Positions 34,229-46,997 of a DNA stretch of 64,000 nt are shown piece by piece. A program made the translations under genes and the position numbers. The stretch comes from Desmodus rotundus (taxonomy: Eukaryota > Chordata > Mammalia > Chiroptera > Phyllostomidae). Positions within the stretch are counted from its first letter, which is position 1. Every line of letters begins with the position of its first letter. The notes under the pieces are model-generated. The model worked only from the letters and a program-made list of their open reading frames with translations. It was not told where the DNA came from and searched no databases. The stretch spans positions 107,002,896-107,066,895 of the forward strand of contig NC_071392.1 in assembly GCF_022682495.2 (NCBI RefSeq), given 5' to 3'.

Positions 34229-34418
34229 CAGGGTGTCAAACTCATTTTCACCGGGTGCCATGTCAGCCTCCTGGTTGCCTTCAAAGGGCCGAAATAATTT
34301 TATGACTGTATAAATGTAACTACTGCTTAACTGTTAAGGAGTTGACATTACATTCAGCCCTTTGAAGGCAACCACGAGGCTGATGCAGCCCCCAGTGAAC
34401 ATGAGTTTGACACCCCTG
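34229..34418. mobile_element. Foldback hAT MITE
   Basis: A 190-bp near-palindrome. The left arm (cagggtgtcaaactcatttt, tcagcctcctggttgccttc, aaagggccgaa) is mirrored by the right arm (cagccctttgaaggcaacca, cgaggctgatgcagccccc, gaacatgagtttgacacccc tg). Flanks gtctaagg and atcgaagg agree at 6 of 8 positions, an 8-bp hAT target duplication. No coding capacity. Arms of about 80-90 bases could form a long hairpin in RNA of the intron. Confidence 0.75.
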
Positions 34419-36539
34419 ATCGAAGGGACAGCTCAGGAAGAGGATGATAGAAAGGACCCCTAGGATGTGAGTAGGTGCTTTTTGGTGTCTTAAGGCTTTG
34501 TTCTGGACTGGAGAATAGTATCAGGTGGTATGATAGGGTACCTTAATAAACCTTACCTGTAAGAGGGGAACATGAGATCGAGGCCACAGGTGTAAATATC
34601 AAAGAAACAGCAGTCACTCATATTACCAGAACAGGAGGATGTTTGCTCGCTTATTTTTGGCTTGGACAATGTCCATATTTTGTCTGTTTAGATGTGATTG
34701 CAGAGTGGTCATGTGTTTGCCTAGCTCCATCCTGGTCTCAGAGCAGCCTTGTCTGGTGTTGGCGTTCTCTGAAATTACTCATGTTCAACCGGAGAGCACC
34801 AAGATCCAGCTGTGAGTGCTATGCCAGCTCCCAGGAGCCAGGAGCTGCTTTTTTCCTTCTCGAATGTCTTCTTTTCAAAGAGTCCTACCCAGTGGACCCT
34901 ATCTGCAGCAGTCCTTTGTCCCTAACGACTGTCTATCCCAGCACCCTGATACTTGTCTTCATAGCACTTATATAAACAGTTCCCTTGCGTGTTTGTTTAT
35001 TGTCTGACCTTTCCCACAACTGAAACGTAACATTCCTGAGATCATCTGCCCCGCCCATTGCTCTTCTCGCCAGGACCCAGCCCCTGGATGGTCACTGTGG
35101 CAGGAAGGGAGAATAGGCAGACTCATCCAGTATATATTACTCAGCAAGTCATTTCTGGATCTCACTTTACTGATCTGTAAAACGAGGCGATAATTTTCTT
35201 CAACAGGTCCTTCCAGGTCTGACTTTGGAGGATTCTACGAATACCTCATCTCAGACTCCAGGAATGAGGGCAACCCTACATGCATCTTTTAGGACTGAAA
35301 AGAAAGATGATCATCTTAGAAAGGCAGCAGTGTTGAAGAGTAGGAAACATTTCACACTCAGACAGGAGTGTGAAAACAGAGCTCAACATTCCAAGGAGAA
35401 GAGAATGGGAAGAGGGAAGCAGAGATTGATAATGGATGGGTATAATGAGATGGCAATTTTGGTTTCAAAAGAATGTGATTAGCTCCTAATGACTGCCACA
35501 CTTCCCTGGTCAATCTACTGTAACCAGCCACTAATGTAAAAATAATGCCCCTCGCCTGGCTCACTTCGAAGAAGGAGATGAGTCTCTCTTTCATGCTTTT
35601 GCCCTCTCTTATTTTTTCCCTCCAAGAGATTATCTTCTGTTAGATTGCAGCTCCCTAAAAAGGAAAATGGAGGTGTGATTAAAGTCTGCCAATTAGGGGG
35701 TCACGTGGGGTCGTTACCACTCTCTCCTGGGTGGGTGGCTCTGTTAGGCCTTCCTCTTCTACCAGGCTCCAAATTGTTCTCCAGCTCACACCAGAGAGGA
35801 GACAGAGGCTGCCGGGGCTGTGGCAGCATCCTGCATGGCTTCCCACGGAGAAGGCTACTCATCACAGAGGTTTCGTTTAGTTTAATATTTTTCTAAAGCT
35901 ATCTGCACGCTGCGTGCATCCTGAAAAGCATGACCTGGGTGTTGAGAGGACTCCCAACTGTGTGTCATTTAAGGACTCTGGGGGTGGACAAGGACCTTCA
36001 GCAAATCTCTGCAGTGTCGCCATGCAGAAGGTGTGTACCTATTCTGAGGGCCCCATGGAGCAGGGCAAAGGCAAAGTATGTGGAGACAGAGGGAACAAAA
36101 CACTATCCGGTGGGTCTGTCTGAAAGTGAGACAGGAAGCTTTATGGGGTAGTGAGCTCTCTGTTGCTGAGGGTATCCAAGTAGCAGATGCTATAGGTCAG
36201 CTTATCGGCTGCCTAGAAGGTAGTTGTAAATGGGAACACAACTAGAGGATTTTCAAAATCACACCTCTGAGAGTCCAGCATCTTTGCCTTCTGAATGTAC
36301 AGAAGGAGCCTCACCCACTGACTTTTGCATCCATCCATCCATTTGTTTATTTAAAAGCAGTGATTCGAGCACGTATGAAATACGAAGCCAAGATTGGGCT
36401 CTGAGGTACAGACATGAATAAGAGGCTCTCCTTCCCCTGGAGCAACCCATCACCAAGTTGGGAGACAAGACATTCAAATTATTCGATGTGGAAGAGCCCA
36501 TCTGATAATAGAAGTGACCGACTAGTTGAGGGTGCGATG

Positions 36540-36960
36540 AGGTGGTAGGAGGGTGAATGGGGAGGGTTTCACGAAGGAGAAGATGCTTGAACTGGGTTTT
36601 GGAGAATATGGAGACGTTTACCAGGCAGACTCCGGTGGAAGAGAACTTCAGGCAGAGGGCACAGCATGTAGAGAGCCAGTCTCAGAAATCTGAAACGCCC
36701 AAAATTGTCCATAGCGCTGCACTGAGCACCTTACCATTGGAACACTAACACGAGGGCAAAGACAATGAGGCTGCAGAGGCGTGTGGCATAAAGTAATTAA
36801 GGCTCTTATATTAAAGACTTTGGAATTGACCCTGAAGACAAAGGCAAGGGAGGAACTGGGTCCTAGTCACATCTTCAAAAGATCCCTCTGAATACAGTGG
36901 AGAATGGATTGGAGGGGACAAGTCCAAAGCAAGAGAAGCCAGTGGGGAGACTCATGGGAA
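36540..36960 (-). repeat. L2 LINE ORF2 region, antisense
   Basis: tgaactgggttttggagaat, cttcaggcagagggcacagc, atgtagagagccagtctcag, taaagactttggaattgacc, cctgaagacaaaggcaaggg: antisense L2, diverged. Confidence 0.5.
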
Positions 36961-36974
36961 AGTATTTCTCCAGG

Positions 36975-37165
36975 TAAATCCACTATTTGCCTGAAGAGCC
37001 ATGGCTGCCCATTAGAATCACCCATGGAAATTTAAAGACAACCCTGTTTAAATGCGCCTGTGTCTCATCCCCAGCAAGAGACCGATGTACTTAGTCTGGG
37101 GTAGGGCCGTGGCTTTGGGAGTTTTATAGCTTCCCCAGATGATTCTGAGTGCAGCCATAGCAAAA
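36975..37165. mobile_element. MER5/MER58-type hAT-Charlie element
   Basis: catggctgcccattagaatc, acccatggaaatttaaagac, ccagatgattctgagtgcag ccat. Imperfect mirror symmetry is typical of this family. Confidence 0.5.
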
Positions 37166-38017
37166 CCTTAAGTGAACTGCACCCCCAGCTATGGCACATA
37201 GTAGGTATGGAACAGATCCCCACCACCCCCCCGCCAGAAAATTAGTATGAAAACACTTGGCGTGTCCTCTCGTCTTCACACTACTTTGGGGTGAATATAA
37301 CTGGATGAACATTCGGCTTTTATCACAGAGGGTTTCAGGTAGAAAATCCACCCCCAGAATACCAGCTTAAACATTGAGAAGTCCAATGCTGCCGCCGAGT
37401 CGAGCATACCCACCCCTGGCAGAGGGCCAGGGATGGGTATGTACCCCTGGTTCGTTGCCCGAAACAGCTGGCGCTCCCTGGCTGCGGCGGGAGGATGGGA
37501 CCAGGTGCTGGAATCTGAGTGCGAAGAGTCACTTGCAGGAGCAGGAACCATTTGCAGTCTAGAGAGGACCTCTGCTGGTGGCGGGCGGGATGCAGTATGA
37601 TGGTCATGGACAGGAGCAAGGAGAGGAGGAAGAGAGGGAGGAGGAGGAGAGGGGAGATGAGCCCTCCATTTATAACATAAGCATTTTCCTATCTCCACAG
37701 CGCTTTTATCACATTGAGATTTAAGGCAGAGACTGGTGCCCAGAACCTATCTTCTGTCACTTCTCCTCCAGGATGCCTGTCTCAGGGTCTCTGTCACACA
37801 CAAAATTCTGATCCATTGATAGCTGGGAAGACACTCTATTGCCCCAACCTAAAACCCTGGGGAAGCTAAGCTGGAGAACGTGAGCTAGTTGGGAAGCCAG
37901 GCAAGGGCCTCCCACCCCATCTCCATTCCATCTGGAATGGGCATCAATTCTACCTACCCAACCGCTGCATAGTTGAGGGTCATACTTGTGGAACAAAGGT
38001 CAACTACAGTCATAGGC

Positions 38018-38205
38018 AACCTGGTTTTGCTAAATACAGTTTTACTGGGACACAGCCACGCCCATTTGTTTGCATTCAGTCTGTAACTGCTTTCACTCTG
38101 CAACAGTGGCGCTGAGTAGGAGTAGTTACAACAGAGATCCTATGGCCTGCAAAGCCCAAATTGCCTACTGTCTGGCCCATTACAGAAAAAGTTGGCCAGC
38201 CTCTG
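38018..38205 (-). mobile_element. Charlie-type hAT element
   Basis: gctaaatacagttttactgg, gacacagccacgcccatttg, tatggcctgcaaagcccaaa, tgcctactgtctggcccatt, acagaaaaagttggccagcc tctg. A better-preserved relative of the element at 2585. Confidence 0.65.
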
Positions 38206-39480
38206 CTCTAAAAAAGGACCCAGCCAAGCTGGCTTAGCACAGGGGAGACTGGAAGCAAGAAAGAGGGCATGGTGCTTGGGCTGAGCTTTTAATAGACAGT
38301 GGCCCTGCCTGCCTGTCAAACATGGCCTGCTGAATGGCTGAATTTCTGACCAATCAGGTTACAGATTCCTCCTTGCTTAGGATGGACCTAGCAAGGAATA
38401 GATGGGCAAAGGCAAAGCTGGTATATTAAGATGAGTAGCTGCTCCATTCCCCTCCACTGCTGACAGGGACCTGTGTAGACTGGACATGTTGCAGATTCCA
38501 TCCCAGAAGCAGTGCAAGGGCCACAAGCAGGGCATTCAGTCTTTTCTCCCAGAAGCAGGGTGGGGACAGTAGTCAAAATGTGGCCTGACCTTCATGCTTC
38601 TGCAGCTTCCCTAAAGCCGTCCCCTTTCCCTTAAATGTCCAGCTTCCTTCTCTTTGAGATAACTGACTATCCCCACCCCTGTGTTTCCATAACACTTGGC
38701 TCGTAACTCCAAGTCATTCTATATGGTTGCTCACTTGTCTGTCTCGTCTTGAACCAATGACTCCCATCTCGTCCCTCCCTCAAACTCTGATTCTGAACCT
38801 CTTCGTTCAGCTTCCCACTCAACATCGCAGCTTGGATGTTGACTATGCTCAAATGTGCTGCCGCCGCCACTGATATTCTTATCATTTTGTTTGTACGTGT
38901 TAAGAAGCACATAGTTCTCAACAAGTACTAGGCACTGTTCTAAACACTTTACGTACCCAAAACACAACATTTAATTCCTGCCTCCGCCACCTGTTTCTCC
39001 TCCATCTCAGTAAGCGACATGACTCTCCACTCAGTCCGTCAAACCAACAGTCTGGGTGTCAGCCTTCATCCCTCTCTTTCCTTCATCGTCCACGTCTACA
39101 GTAGATGTGTTGCGACCTGCCCCTACATCCCGTCACCACTCCTTGTTCCCAGTGCCTGCCTCCTGGAGGCTTTGCCCGAGGACTTCCTTGGCACTAAAGA
39201 ACACGCACACCTTGCCTGCAGAGCGTGGCAGTGTTAAGGGAGTTCCTAAGAGCTGTCCTCAGTACTGATAGGTGGGAGTCGGTGGATAAACACCCCCGCC
39301 TCCTTCTCCCTCTGGTGGGCATGAAATGGGCATGGGATTCAGCCCCAGCTACACATGGCGGTAACCGGCCCACTCCTTTACCCTACATCGACTTCCTGCC
39401 CTTGATCGTCTCACTTCCCTGACTTCCACACCCATACTTCTTAGGATTGCCTCCAAGTAGAGCCTCATATTCATATCCTT

Positions 39481-39504
39481 GTGTGTGTGTGTGTGTGTGT
39501 GTGT
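39481..39504. repeat. (GT)12 microsatellite
   Basis: Twelve perfect GT units within L2-derived sequence, directly visible. It is likely length-variable. Confidence 0.9.
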
Positions 39505-40140
39505 TAAAGCAGTGAGCCTGCTTTGCAGAGAACCAAAATGTACAATATTCAACTGAAAATAACCGCTTCTCACCACACCCTCTGCCACCACCCTGGTGTA
39601 AGGGTCCAAGGACCCATCCTCTCTTTCCTGGACTGTTGATCTCCCTGCTTCCTCTCTAGGCCCGCTCGCTCCTGTATTTCATACATGAGCCAAAATGTAC
39701 TTTGTAAAGCATAAATCAGATCAGGTAACTCTCCTGCTCATTTGCAATCACAGAATAACACTCAACTGGCTACCAGCGACCTCAGCACCCCCTCTAATCT
39801 GAACTCTCCCAGCCTCTCCAGGTCCTCTGTCACTGCCCTCCCCCGCCTCACCCTTGAATGTGGTCATTTAGTTGCCACCTTTGCATCTGCTGTTCCCTCT
39901 ATCTGGAAAGTGCCTCCTGCATTTCTTGGGATGAGTGGCTTTTTCACACCATTAAGTTATTAGCTTAAGTGTTATGTTCTCAGAGAAAGCCTCTCAGAAA
40001 TAATCCTCGTCCTCCATCACTATCCCTTCACCCCCTCCCAGTCATCTGGAAGTTCAAGGGGCACTTTGTTTATTTCTCTGTGTCCCAAGTACGTAGAACG
40101 GTGCCAAACACATATTAGGGACTCAATAAATATCTGTCGA

Positions 40141-40163
40141 ATGAATGAATGAATGAATGAATG
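40141..40163. repeat. (ATGA)n L2 tail repeat
   Basis: Five to six atga units directly after the L2 3' end, the usual tail of L2 elements. It lies about 250 bases before exon B. Confidence 0.85.
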
Positions 40164-40411
40164 ACTCCTCTCCTGGACCAGATTTGGGCTCATGGCACAC
40201 AGAGGACATCAGTGGTATCTGAGTCAATGCAGGAGCGAATACGGCCATGGAGGGGCCCAGTCTGTGTTCTCCCCAGGCCCCATCCCAGACCACGCGGCCC
40301 TTTGTGCTGAGTGACCCGTCATGGCGGGTGTCATTTCCCCTGCTGGCTCATCTTCACCTGCCTAGAGCTCCTATCTCAGGCCATTCTAACCACTCTGTCC
40401 TTTCTTTGTAG

Positions 40412-40499
40412 GCCTTACCGGAGGGGCAGACAGCTTCGTGGGACACAGCCAAAGAGGATGAAAATCGCAATAAGAATCGATATGGAAACATCATATCCT
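40412..40499 (+). CDS. PTPRT: PTPRT coding exon B (KNRY phosphotyrosine-recognition loop)
   Basis: This 88-nt exon has acceptor tttgtag and a strong donor gtaagt. It starts in phase 0 and encodes 29 residues plus the first base of a Tyr codon: [18 protein letters not shown], then [11 protein letters not shown]. The KNRYGNI motif is the phosphotyrosine-recognition loop of classical PTP domains; its Tyr corresponds to Tyr46 of PTP1B and sets the depth of the pocket that selects phosphotyrosine. The [20 protein letters not shown] stretch separates PTPRT from PTPRM and PTPRK, which carry SFFEGQ at this point. Skipping this exon would shift the frame, because 88 is not a multiple of 3. Exon B sits alone between introns of about 17.8 and 14.1 kb. 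Confidence 0.96.
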
Positions 40500-41334
40500 G
40501 TAAGTACCTCTCTGGGCGGCCCAGGCTTCGGGGGCACAGAGGAAACAAAGCTGTTACTATTATTTACCTAGAATTTGTTATGATACAATTAATCCGTGAT
40601 GTTTCCAACATTGGGTCAACATGCCATGCTGGGAGCTGTTGTTCAGTCTCCCTGTCGTATCTGGCCTGGGTGACAGAACATAGCTGACCTTGGCGACAGG
40701 AGGTGGGTGGGAAGCTGGGTCCTAGCAGAGAAGATCCGGGAAGTTTCTGAAAGCTCGGTCTTGGCTGGCATTGCCCGCTGTGCAAGAATGTTTCAGCCTG
40801 GGGAGGAAGCTCAGCCAAAAGGAATTCTTTATATTCCTAACGGTTCCTCTAAAGTAAAGTACTTCTAGAGGAGTGACTGGGGGTACAGAGCAAGGTCCAG
40901 CCCATGGGGAGGGGCAGAGAACACCCAGGCCAGAGCATACTGCGCTCTAAGAGGCAGAGGCCCAGGCGAGGGCAGATGCTCAGAAGGAGCTGGAAATTCT
41001 GAGGGCTGACAGCAGCCTGAAGGTGCCCCCGGCTACTCTGGTCACAGCAGAGGCAGGGTCGAGGGCATCACGACTTCTGCCAGACCCCATGCCCATGGGC
41101 AGAGACTCTCAGGAGCGTGCCTGCTGCCCAGGGCTGCACGGGCACAGGCACTGGGTGGCCCTGAGCCCGCAGGAGGAAAGCACGTCATGTGTGGAGCTAG
41201 GGGCGGTATGGAAGGGCGTTGCCTTCTGCTTGACAGTGAACTGTAGGCCCCATGATGTGACGTGACAAAGGCAGTTACAGCCCTCTGCAGTCACACTGAC
41301 GGGGCGTCTGTCCTGCCTATGGGGCCCCGAGCAG

Positions 41335-41450
41335 GTTTCCTGTCCTCTCCAAGCCTCACTCCTCATCTTTAAAATGATGAAAATAGGGTCACTGAAAATA
41401 CGGATAGGGTCACTGAAAGAAGGTACGTAAAACCCAGTACCTGACATCGC
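41335..41450 (+). repeat. MIR SINE, sense
   Basis: ctcactcctcatctttaaaa, tgatgaaaatagggtcactg, gaaggtacgtaaaacccagt acctgacat. A 15-base stretch atagggtcactgaaa is duplicated inside. Confidence 0.45.
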
Positions 41451-42010
41451 TGTACTCGTAGCTGTGGAGTTAATGTTTTCAAAGTCACTGCTAAGCAGTG
41501 CCTACATAGCATTCTACCGTATTTCAACTAGAATTCACTCAATACCCATGGGGGGTCATGGAATAGGCCAGGCTGGGGAGGGGGATGATCAGACGTCCAT
41601 TTTGGAAAGAAGGGTGGTTAGATTGGGAGAGGCAGGAGGCAGAGGGACCGGTCAAGGGGCTACTGCTGTAGTCCCAGTGAGGGACGATGAGCCTGAACAA
41701 AGTCAGTAACAGTACTTGTGTGTGGCCGTATGTGGGAGTGAGTGCCCAGGGAAGAGGAGGAGAGACAGACTGTCAGGTCACACGCCAGTATCATCCCGCC
41801 AAATGTTGGTGTGTACAGTCTTCAAAGCTCCATGATACAGAGAGGACAGAGTTACCTCATACAGGAAGCTGACTACATATTCTCATTAGAACAGGCATCT
41901 AGAACAGCCTGAATCGCCTCGTGTAGCCAACCTGGACCTTCTGACGTCTCACCTGTCGGGTACATAGCACTCCCTGGTGTCCGCTCTCAGAGTAAACCAG
42001 TGCAGCCAAA

Positions 42011-42054
42011 TATATATATATATGTATATATGTGTGTGTGTGTGTATATATATA
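42011..42054. repeat. Compound (TA)n/(TG)n microsatellite
   Basis: Alternating tatatata, tgtgtgtgtgtg and tatatata blocks in 44 bases, directly visible. Confidence 0.9.
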
Positions 42055-42544
42055 GTGAATAACAAATTATCTCTAGCACAGCTCAGTGATTTGTTTTGTT
42101 CCACTGTCTAGACATTGCCTAAGAACAAGCGTGGAGGAAGAAAGCATAAGATAACAGGCAGCTTGTAGAGGAAGAAGGAGGCAGAAGTTTTAGCTTAGCT
42201 GTTTCCTGTGCTGATTCAGGAAGGGCTATGAATGGTAGAACTAATCAGAAAACACTTATAATTTGTCTCTTGGAAGATAGTAATGCAGACAGCAAGATTT
42301 CTTGTAAATGAAGCATTGGAGAGAGATGTCCAAACACTCAGGGAATGTGGGTTAACACCTATGGTGTATGGGCATCCTCTGAGCCAGGCCTGGTGGTGGG
42401 CACTGGGACACTCCTGGGGAGCTCCCATTCTGGGCACACGTGGCTGCCCACTCTGACCATCCTCAGCTCGAGGACCATGCCCTAAAATATCTGATCGCTT
42501 GTCTGTTCCCCCTATCAGAGTGTGAATCCAGATAGGGTCACTAC

Positions 42545-42640
42545 ATTATAGGCTGTGAGACCTTGTGTGATCACTCTAAGCCTTAGTCTTTGGCCTGTAA
42601 AATGGGTACAGTGATGTCTTCCTCACAGGGGTGTTGTGCA
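42545..42640 (+). repeat. MIR SINE, sense
   Basis: gctgtgagaccttgtgtgat, ctttggcctgtaaaatgggt, gatgtcttcctcacaggggt: MIR core and 3' part. Confidence 0.5.
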
Positions 42641-42789
42641 GAGAAGAAAAAATAAATGACTAGAGCACGGTGAAGAGACCCTACCTTCCTGAGAGACAGG
42701 GACAACCAGGCTGGGTTGGGTATCGGGGCCAAAGCCCATAGAGGCCAAAGGCGAGAAGCCAAGCCACGTATCTCTCCAGACCCCACTGC

Positions 42790-43465
42790 TCACCTTCTGC
42801 TCTCCGCACCTTTGCCCACGCCATCACCTACTCTCCTCTGGCCTCTGCCTGGCCTCCTTCCTGCTTGCTCCACATCCACCTTTGCCCCCAGCTTTCTACC
42901 TATCTGATCTCTGACAGGGGCTGGAGGGACCTGAATTGGATCATGTCATCTTACTGGAAACCCTTCAAATGGTTGCCCTTCGCTCATGAACACTCCTTGT
43001 CCAAAGTCTCTTAGCCGCCTCTCCTGTCTTGTGTCCCACCGTGTCCTCTCTATGGTGGACTCCTCGAGTAAGCCACACTGACTTTCCTTCAGTCCCTGGA
43101 GTTTCCCATGCTCACCTGTGCCACACGGCCTTTGCACATTCTGGTCTTTCTATCAAAGTGTCCTTCCCTCCTCTCTTTGTTCTACTAATTCAGCTTTTTC
43201 CTTCAGTCTCAGCTCAGTCACCACTTTTTCAGGGGATTCGTCTGACCTTTTGAATTTGCTCAGAGCCCCATTATTCACTCCCAGAGCACAGATGGATCTT
43301 CTTCTTAGCCCTTATCATCATTGTGATTTCAGAGGTATTTTGATGGCTACCTATCGCCTGCCTGACTCCCTCACAAAACAGATGCTCTGTGACAACAGAC
43401 CCATGACTCTTGCACTTCTGTGTCCCCAAACCTGCCATATGGTTGGTACTCAGTGAATAGGAATT
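42790..43465 (+). repeat. L2 LINE 3' region, sense
   Basis: ggatcatgtcatcttactgg, aaacccttcaaatggttgcc, acggcctttgcacattctgg, cagctcagtcaccacttttt, cctgactccctcacaaaaca, gatgctctgtgacaacagac, tggtactcagtgaatagg. Well ordered and diverged. Confidence 0.6.
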
Positions 43466-45079
43466 GGATGTTGGAAATTACAGGTTCTTGGCAAGACCTC
43501 AAAGGTCTTGAGCCATGGATCTCTCCCTTCTGGCTCCCCCAATAACATAGAGAACACCCAAAAAGGATGGATGGAGGAAGGCCAGACCAAGATGACACTT
43601 GGAACGAGGGCCAAGTAATGTCTTCCAGTCAGGAAGAAGGTACTGAACCTGAAGGAAGAGAACAGAGCCTGGATCCCAGGCAGCAGGAAGAGCAATGAAG
43701 AGGGTTAGAATTCCATCACTGCGGGTGCAGAAGACGCGGTCAGTGTCCCATCCACACCCCATGGCCTCACCACCTCACTGTGCAGTGACACCAGCTGGCA
43801 GTACCAGCATCCAGGGCCAGGATGAGGGGAAGATGAGCGAGACACCCAGCCTGCAACATTCAAGGATGTTCCTCACTCTCAGCTGTTGATGCTGCATCTG
43901 CTCAACCTTGAGAGAAAGCACTTCGCAAGGGTGCCCAAGGTGACTCACTTGTTGCACCCTTGTCCTGACCTGTCTGCATCTCTTTGCCTAGGGACTTTCT
44001 CCAAAGCTGGGCAGGATGTTCTCTCCATGCACAAGGCCGTCTCTCCCCGAACCATGAGAATAGCCCAGCTCCTCACCCTCCCACAAGGGTGTATGTTTCA
44101 CAACTTTCCCAGAATCCCCCAGGGTGTAGGCTGCAGTTGCCCACAGTAGTAATGGCTTTGAAAATGACCTTTCTGAGCTGCCTTCTCGTGGCTGTCTCCC
44201 TCACCCCTATCCCCTCCCCCCTCCGGGTGACTCCTCTCCTCCTACGTAAACTAATCACACCAGAATCCTCATCTTAACATCTTCTTCTGGGGAAACCCAA
44301 AGGGAGGCAGGGGGAATTCAAACACCTAATGACACCACCTTGATGGGCTTAAATAAACCTGAATCTCCCTTCTAGTTTAAGGGTCAATAATTCTGCAACA
44401 AATTGGGGCTGAAGCAGGTCTGTACTGCGTACTGAGACAGCGCCAAGGTAACTGGTGGATTCTAATGCAGTGCAAGACATACAGGGGAACCAAGAAAGAA
44501 AAAAGAAGTCCTGGAACCGATATGAGAAAGGTGACAGAGAAACAGCACAAGGAACAGGAAGTGTTCCTGCCCTTGTAGGTGTCTCTCCCAAAGGCAAGTC
44601 TGCCCTGGCTTGATAAATAGAAATATTCTTGGCACAAGAAGAAAACTGGATGTGATCAGCATCTTAAGGAGCCCAGAGAGGCTGGAGTGGAGGACAAAGG
44701 CCCAGGCCAGAGAGAACCGAAAGATCAGAGGGAAGGAGGAGGCAGGGCACAGCCTGCAAATGAAACAATGAGAGAGAAACCTTGGCTACAAAAGCCCTTT
44801 CTTCCAAATGATTCTGTTTAGAATTTAGTAATAGAGACAGTGGGGTTTCCAGGGACTGGAAATGGAAAGGAAGTGAAAGGGTAGGAAATGAATGGGGAAA
44901 GCAGAACAAAGAGCTCTTTGCTTTCAAGGAGCTCTGGGCAGGGACTGTGGGCAACGGGAAATTTCAAGAAAACCAAAACATTCCCCACGTGGAGTTCTAG
45001 AGGGGACTTCCTGGACAGGCAGGAGGAAATTACACCCAGGAGAGGAAGTGATCTCAGGGGTTACAGATTTTACAAAATG

Positions 45080-45340
45080 AGGCTCCCCTTTGGGATCAGG
45101 CAGGGTCCCCGCAGGAAACAGGTAGGACCCTCAAACAGGGGGATTTGAAGAGAATTTAATCATGTGGGTTTTTATAAAGATGTGAGCTTGGTGTAGGGAG
45201 ACTACAGGAATTGTGCAGCAGCCTGAGGCTAAATACCAGCCCCGGGCCACTGAGGATTCAGTAGGGAGAGGTTACCAGGACCTGGAAAAGATGACCTGAT
45301 TGGAGATGTGACATTTAGTGGTGTCTATGGTGACCCAACC
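45080..45340 (+). repeat. Unnamed interspersed repeat, copy 1
   Basis: cagggtccccgcaggaaaca, ggaccctcaaacaggggg, tttgaagagaatttaatcat, ttggtgtagggagactacag, gcagcctgaggctaaatacc. It shares a scaffold with 56937-57190. I remember similar mammalian repeats but cannot name the family. Confidence 0.4.
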
Positions 45341-45465
45341 AAGGGAGCAGAAGGAGGGAGTACCTTGATTGCACTTTCTTCTCTGCATCCAGTCTTCTGT
45401 CTGCTTTCCATTGGCTCAACCCAGCCAGAAGCCAGAGGACAAGGGAATATGTGGACTTAGCCCAG

Positions 45466-45655
45466 TGGTTCTCAAAGTGTGGTCCCTGGGACAGTGGCTC
45501 CAGCAACACTCAGGAACTTGTTGGAAATGCTCATTCTTGGACCCCATCCCAAACCTACTGAATTAAATTCTGGGGGCGAGCCCAGCCATCTGTGTGTTTC
45601 AGCGCTCTTCAGGAGACACCAGTGCATGCTCACGTCAGAGAATCTCCAACCTGTG
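45466..45655 (-). mobile_element. MER5A-like hAT-Charlie element
   Basis: cagtggttctcaaagtgtgg, tccctgggacagtggctcca, gaacttgttggaaatgctca, cctactgaattaaattctgg: antisense MER5A, near full length. Confidence 0.62.
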
Positions 45656-46987
45656 TAGAGAACCAGATGCAGAAGGCTGGAGAGTGGGTCTGAAGGGCAA
45701 ACAGGAGATCCAGAACATTTTCTGAGGCCTCTTTTCCCCTAAGACAAGCCACCTGCCTTGGGTGTACTGGAGTATAGGACATGGGTCAGGCAGGCCCAAA
45801 GCTAGTCTCAGTTCTGCCCTTTACCTCATTTATGACCTTCAGCAAGGTCACTTCATCTCTTAGCTGACCTCCAATGTCTCACCTCTCAATGCAGAGAGGA
45901 CAAGTTAAAGATGCATGAACATTGGATCTGAACCTGGTGTGTAGACTTTTAAACCTAGGCGAGACTTAGTCCAGGCTCTTTGAGTTCACAGGCAAGGAGC
46001 GATGCCCAGACATCTAGAACCCTGCCCGAGGTCACACAGGGGGTCTGTAGGACAGCCACGGCCAGAACTCTGGGCTCGTGCTGCCTGGACACCACGTGCT
46101 GCCTTCCTGGGGTCCCTCTGCACCAAGATGCATGGTGCTCTTGGGGTGGGAGGGCCCATGCTAAGGGCCCTGACCTCAGAACAGATGGCAGACTGGGACG
46201 AGCTCTTCAGAGAGGCTGTTCTCACCTCTGGAGGAACTCAGGTCAAAACCAACCCAGAGGCTTTTTCTCCCAGCAGATTTCTCTGCTGATTTCTGAGGAG
46301 ATCAAGCTGGGGTGACAACATGGACGCCCCATTCAATGCTCCCAACTCTTGGCCTCCATTTTTTGTGTGTGTTGGTTTTTTACGGCCCCTGAGGGTGGCC
46401 CTGGCCTGGACCCTACAGATCCTGGTGCAGAATTCTCCAGGGTCCTTGTTCATCAGAGGACCTGTTCTGCCACTTGAGGCCTCTCTACCTCCTTGCAGGG
46501 CAGGCCAGGACTGCCAGGAAATTAACTGTCCCCAGGATCAGCCCCCAGCCGATGACTGATGGGGATGGTGTGTGATTACCCCAGATCCCTCTCCCCTAAG
46601 GCGGAACACCCTGGACATTCACATCCACCACTACATCTCAGAGCTCCCTAAAAGGATTAAGCCCAGTTGTCCACAGTGGTAACTTACTGGATGACTCACC
46701 CTCACTGTCCAGTCCTCTGAACTCCCTCATTGGACACCTTCCTCTCTCCATCTCCCTTCCCATTCTCCCAGTGTTTCCTTGGCTCACCTCCCAAATCCAC
46801 TCCTTGCACTCAAATCCTTGTTTCAGATTCTGCTTCTGAAGGAGTTCAAATAAGACTTTTCTTTCTTGAAAGTTCCCGTCATGGGCTGTGGGCTGGGCAG
46901 CCTGTGTAGGAGGAGACAGTAAATTTGTCAGACACCCCCGTCCCTCAAACTGCTGTCAGTGCTCTGCCCTGAGGCTCCAGCTGTTGA

Positions 46988-46997
46988 GGGGGGGGGG
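46988..46997. repeat. G10 homopolymer
   Basis: Ten consecutive G, seen directly; prone to length error in sequencing. Confidence 0.85.

Larger units (their letters stand above)
38970..40163 (+). repeat. L2 LINE, long sense copy to its 3' end
   Basis: Typical L2 order over about 1.2 kb: ttcctgcctccgccacctgt, tgggtgtcagccttcatccc, aatcagatcaggtaactctc, ctgctgttccctctatctgg, ggcactttgtttatttctct, acggtgccaaacacatatta, gggactcaataaatatctgt and a final tail of (atga) repeats. A GT array interrupts it. Confidence 0.65.
22597..40411 (+). other. PTPRT: PTPRT intron between exons A and B
   Basis: This 17.8-kb intron starts with gtaagg and ends with tttctttgtag. It holds MER5A, a MaLR-type LTR, a long antisense L2 run, the bat VES SINE, an L1 3' end, two hAT elements and a long sense L2 with a 3' tail. 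I see nothing recognisable in 22815-24000, 28630-29900, 30350-31010 (apart from a small duplication), 32390-33690, 34420-36530 and 37170-38010. Confidence 0.85.

Noticed and set aside
37276..37698. Proline-rich 140-residue minus ORF
   Set aside because: Low-complexity proline and serine composition from a GGA-rich stretch on the + strand; no homology.
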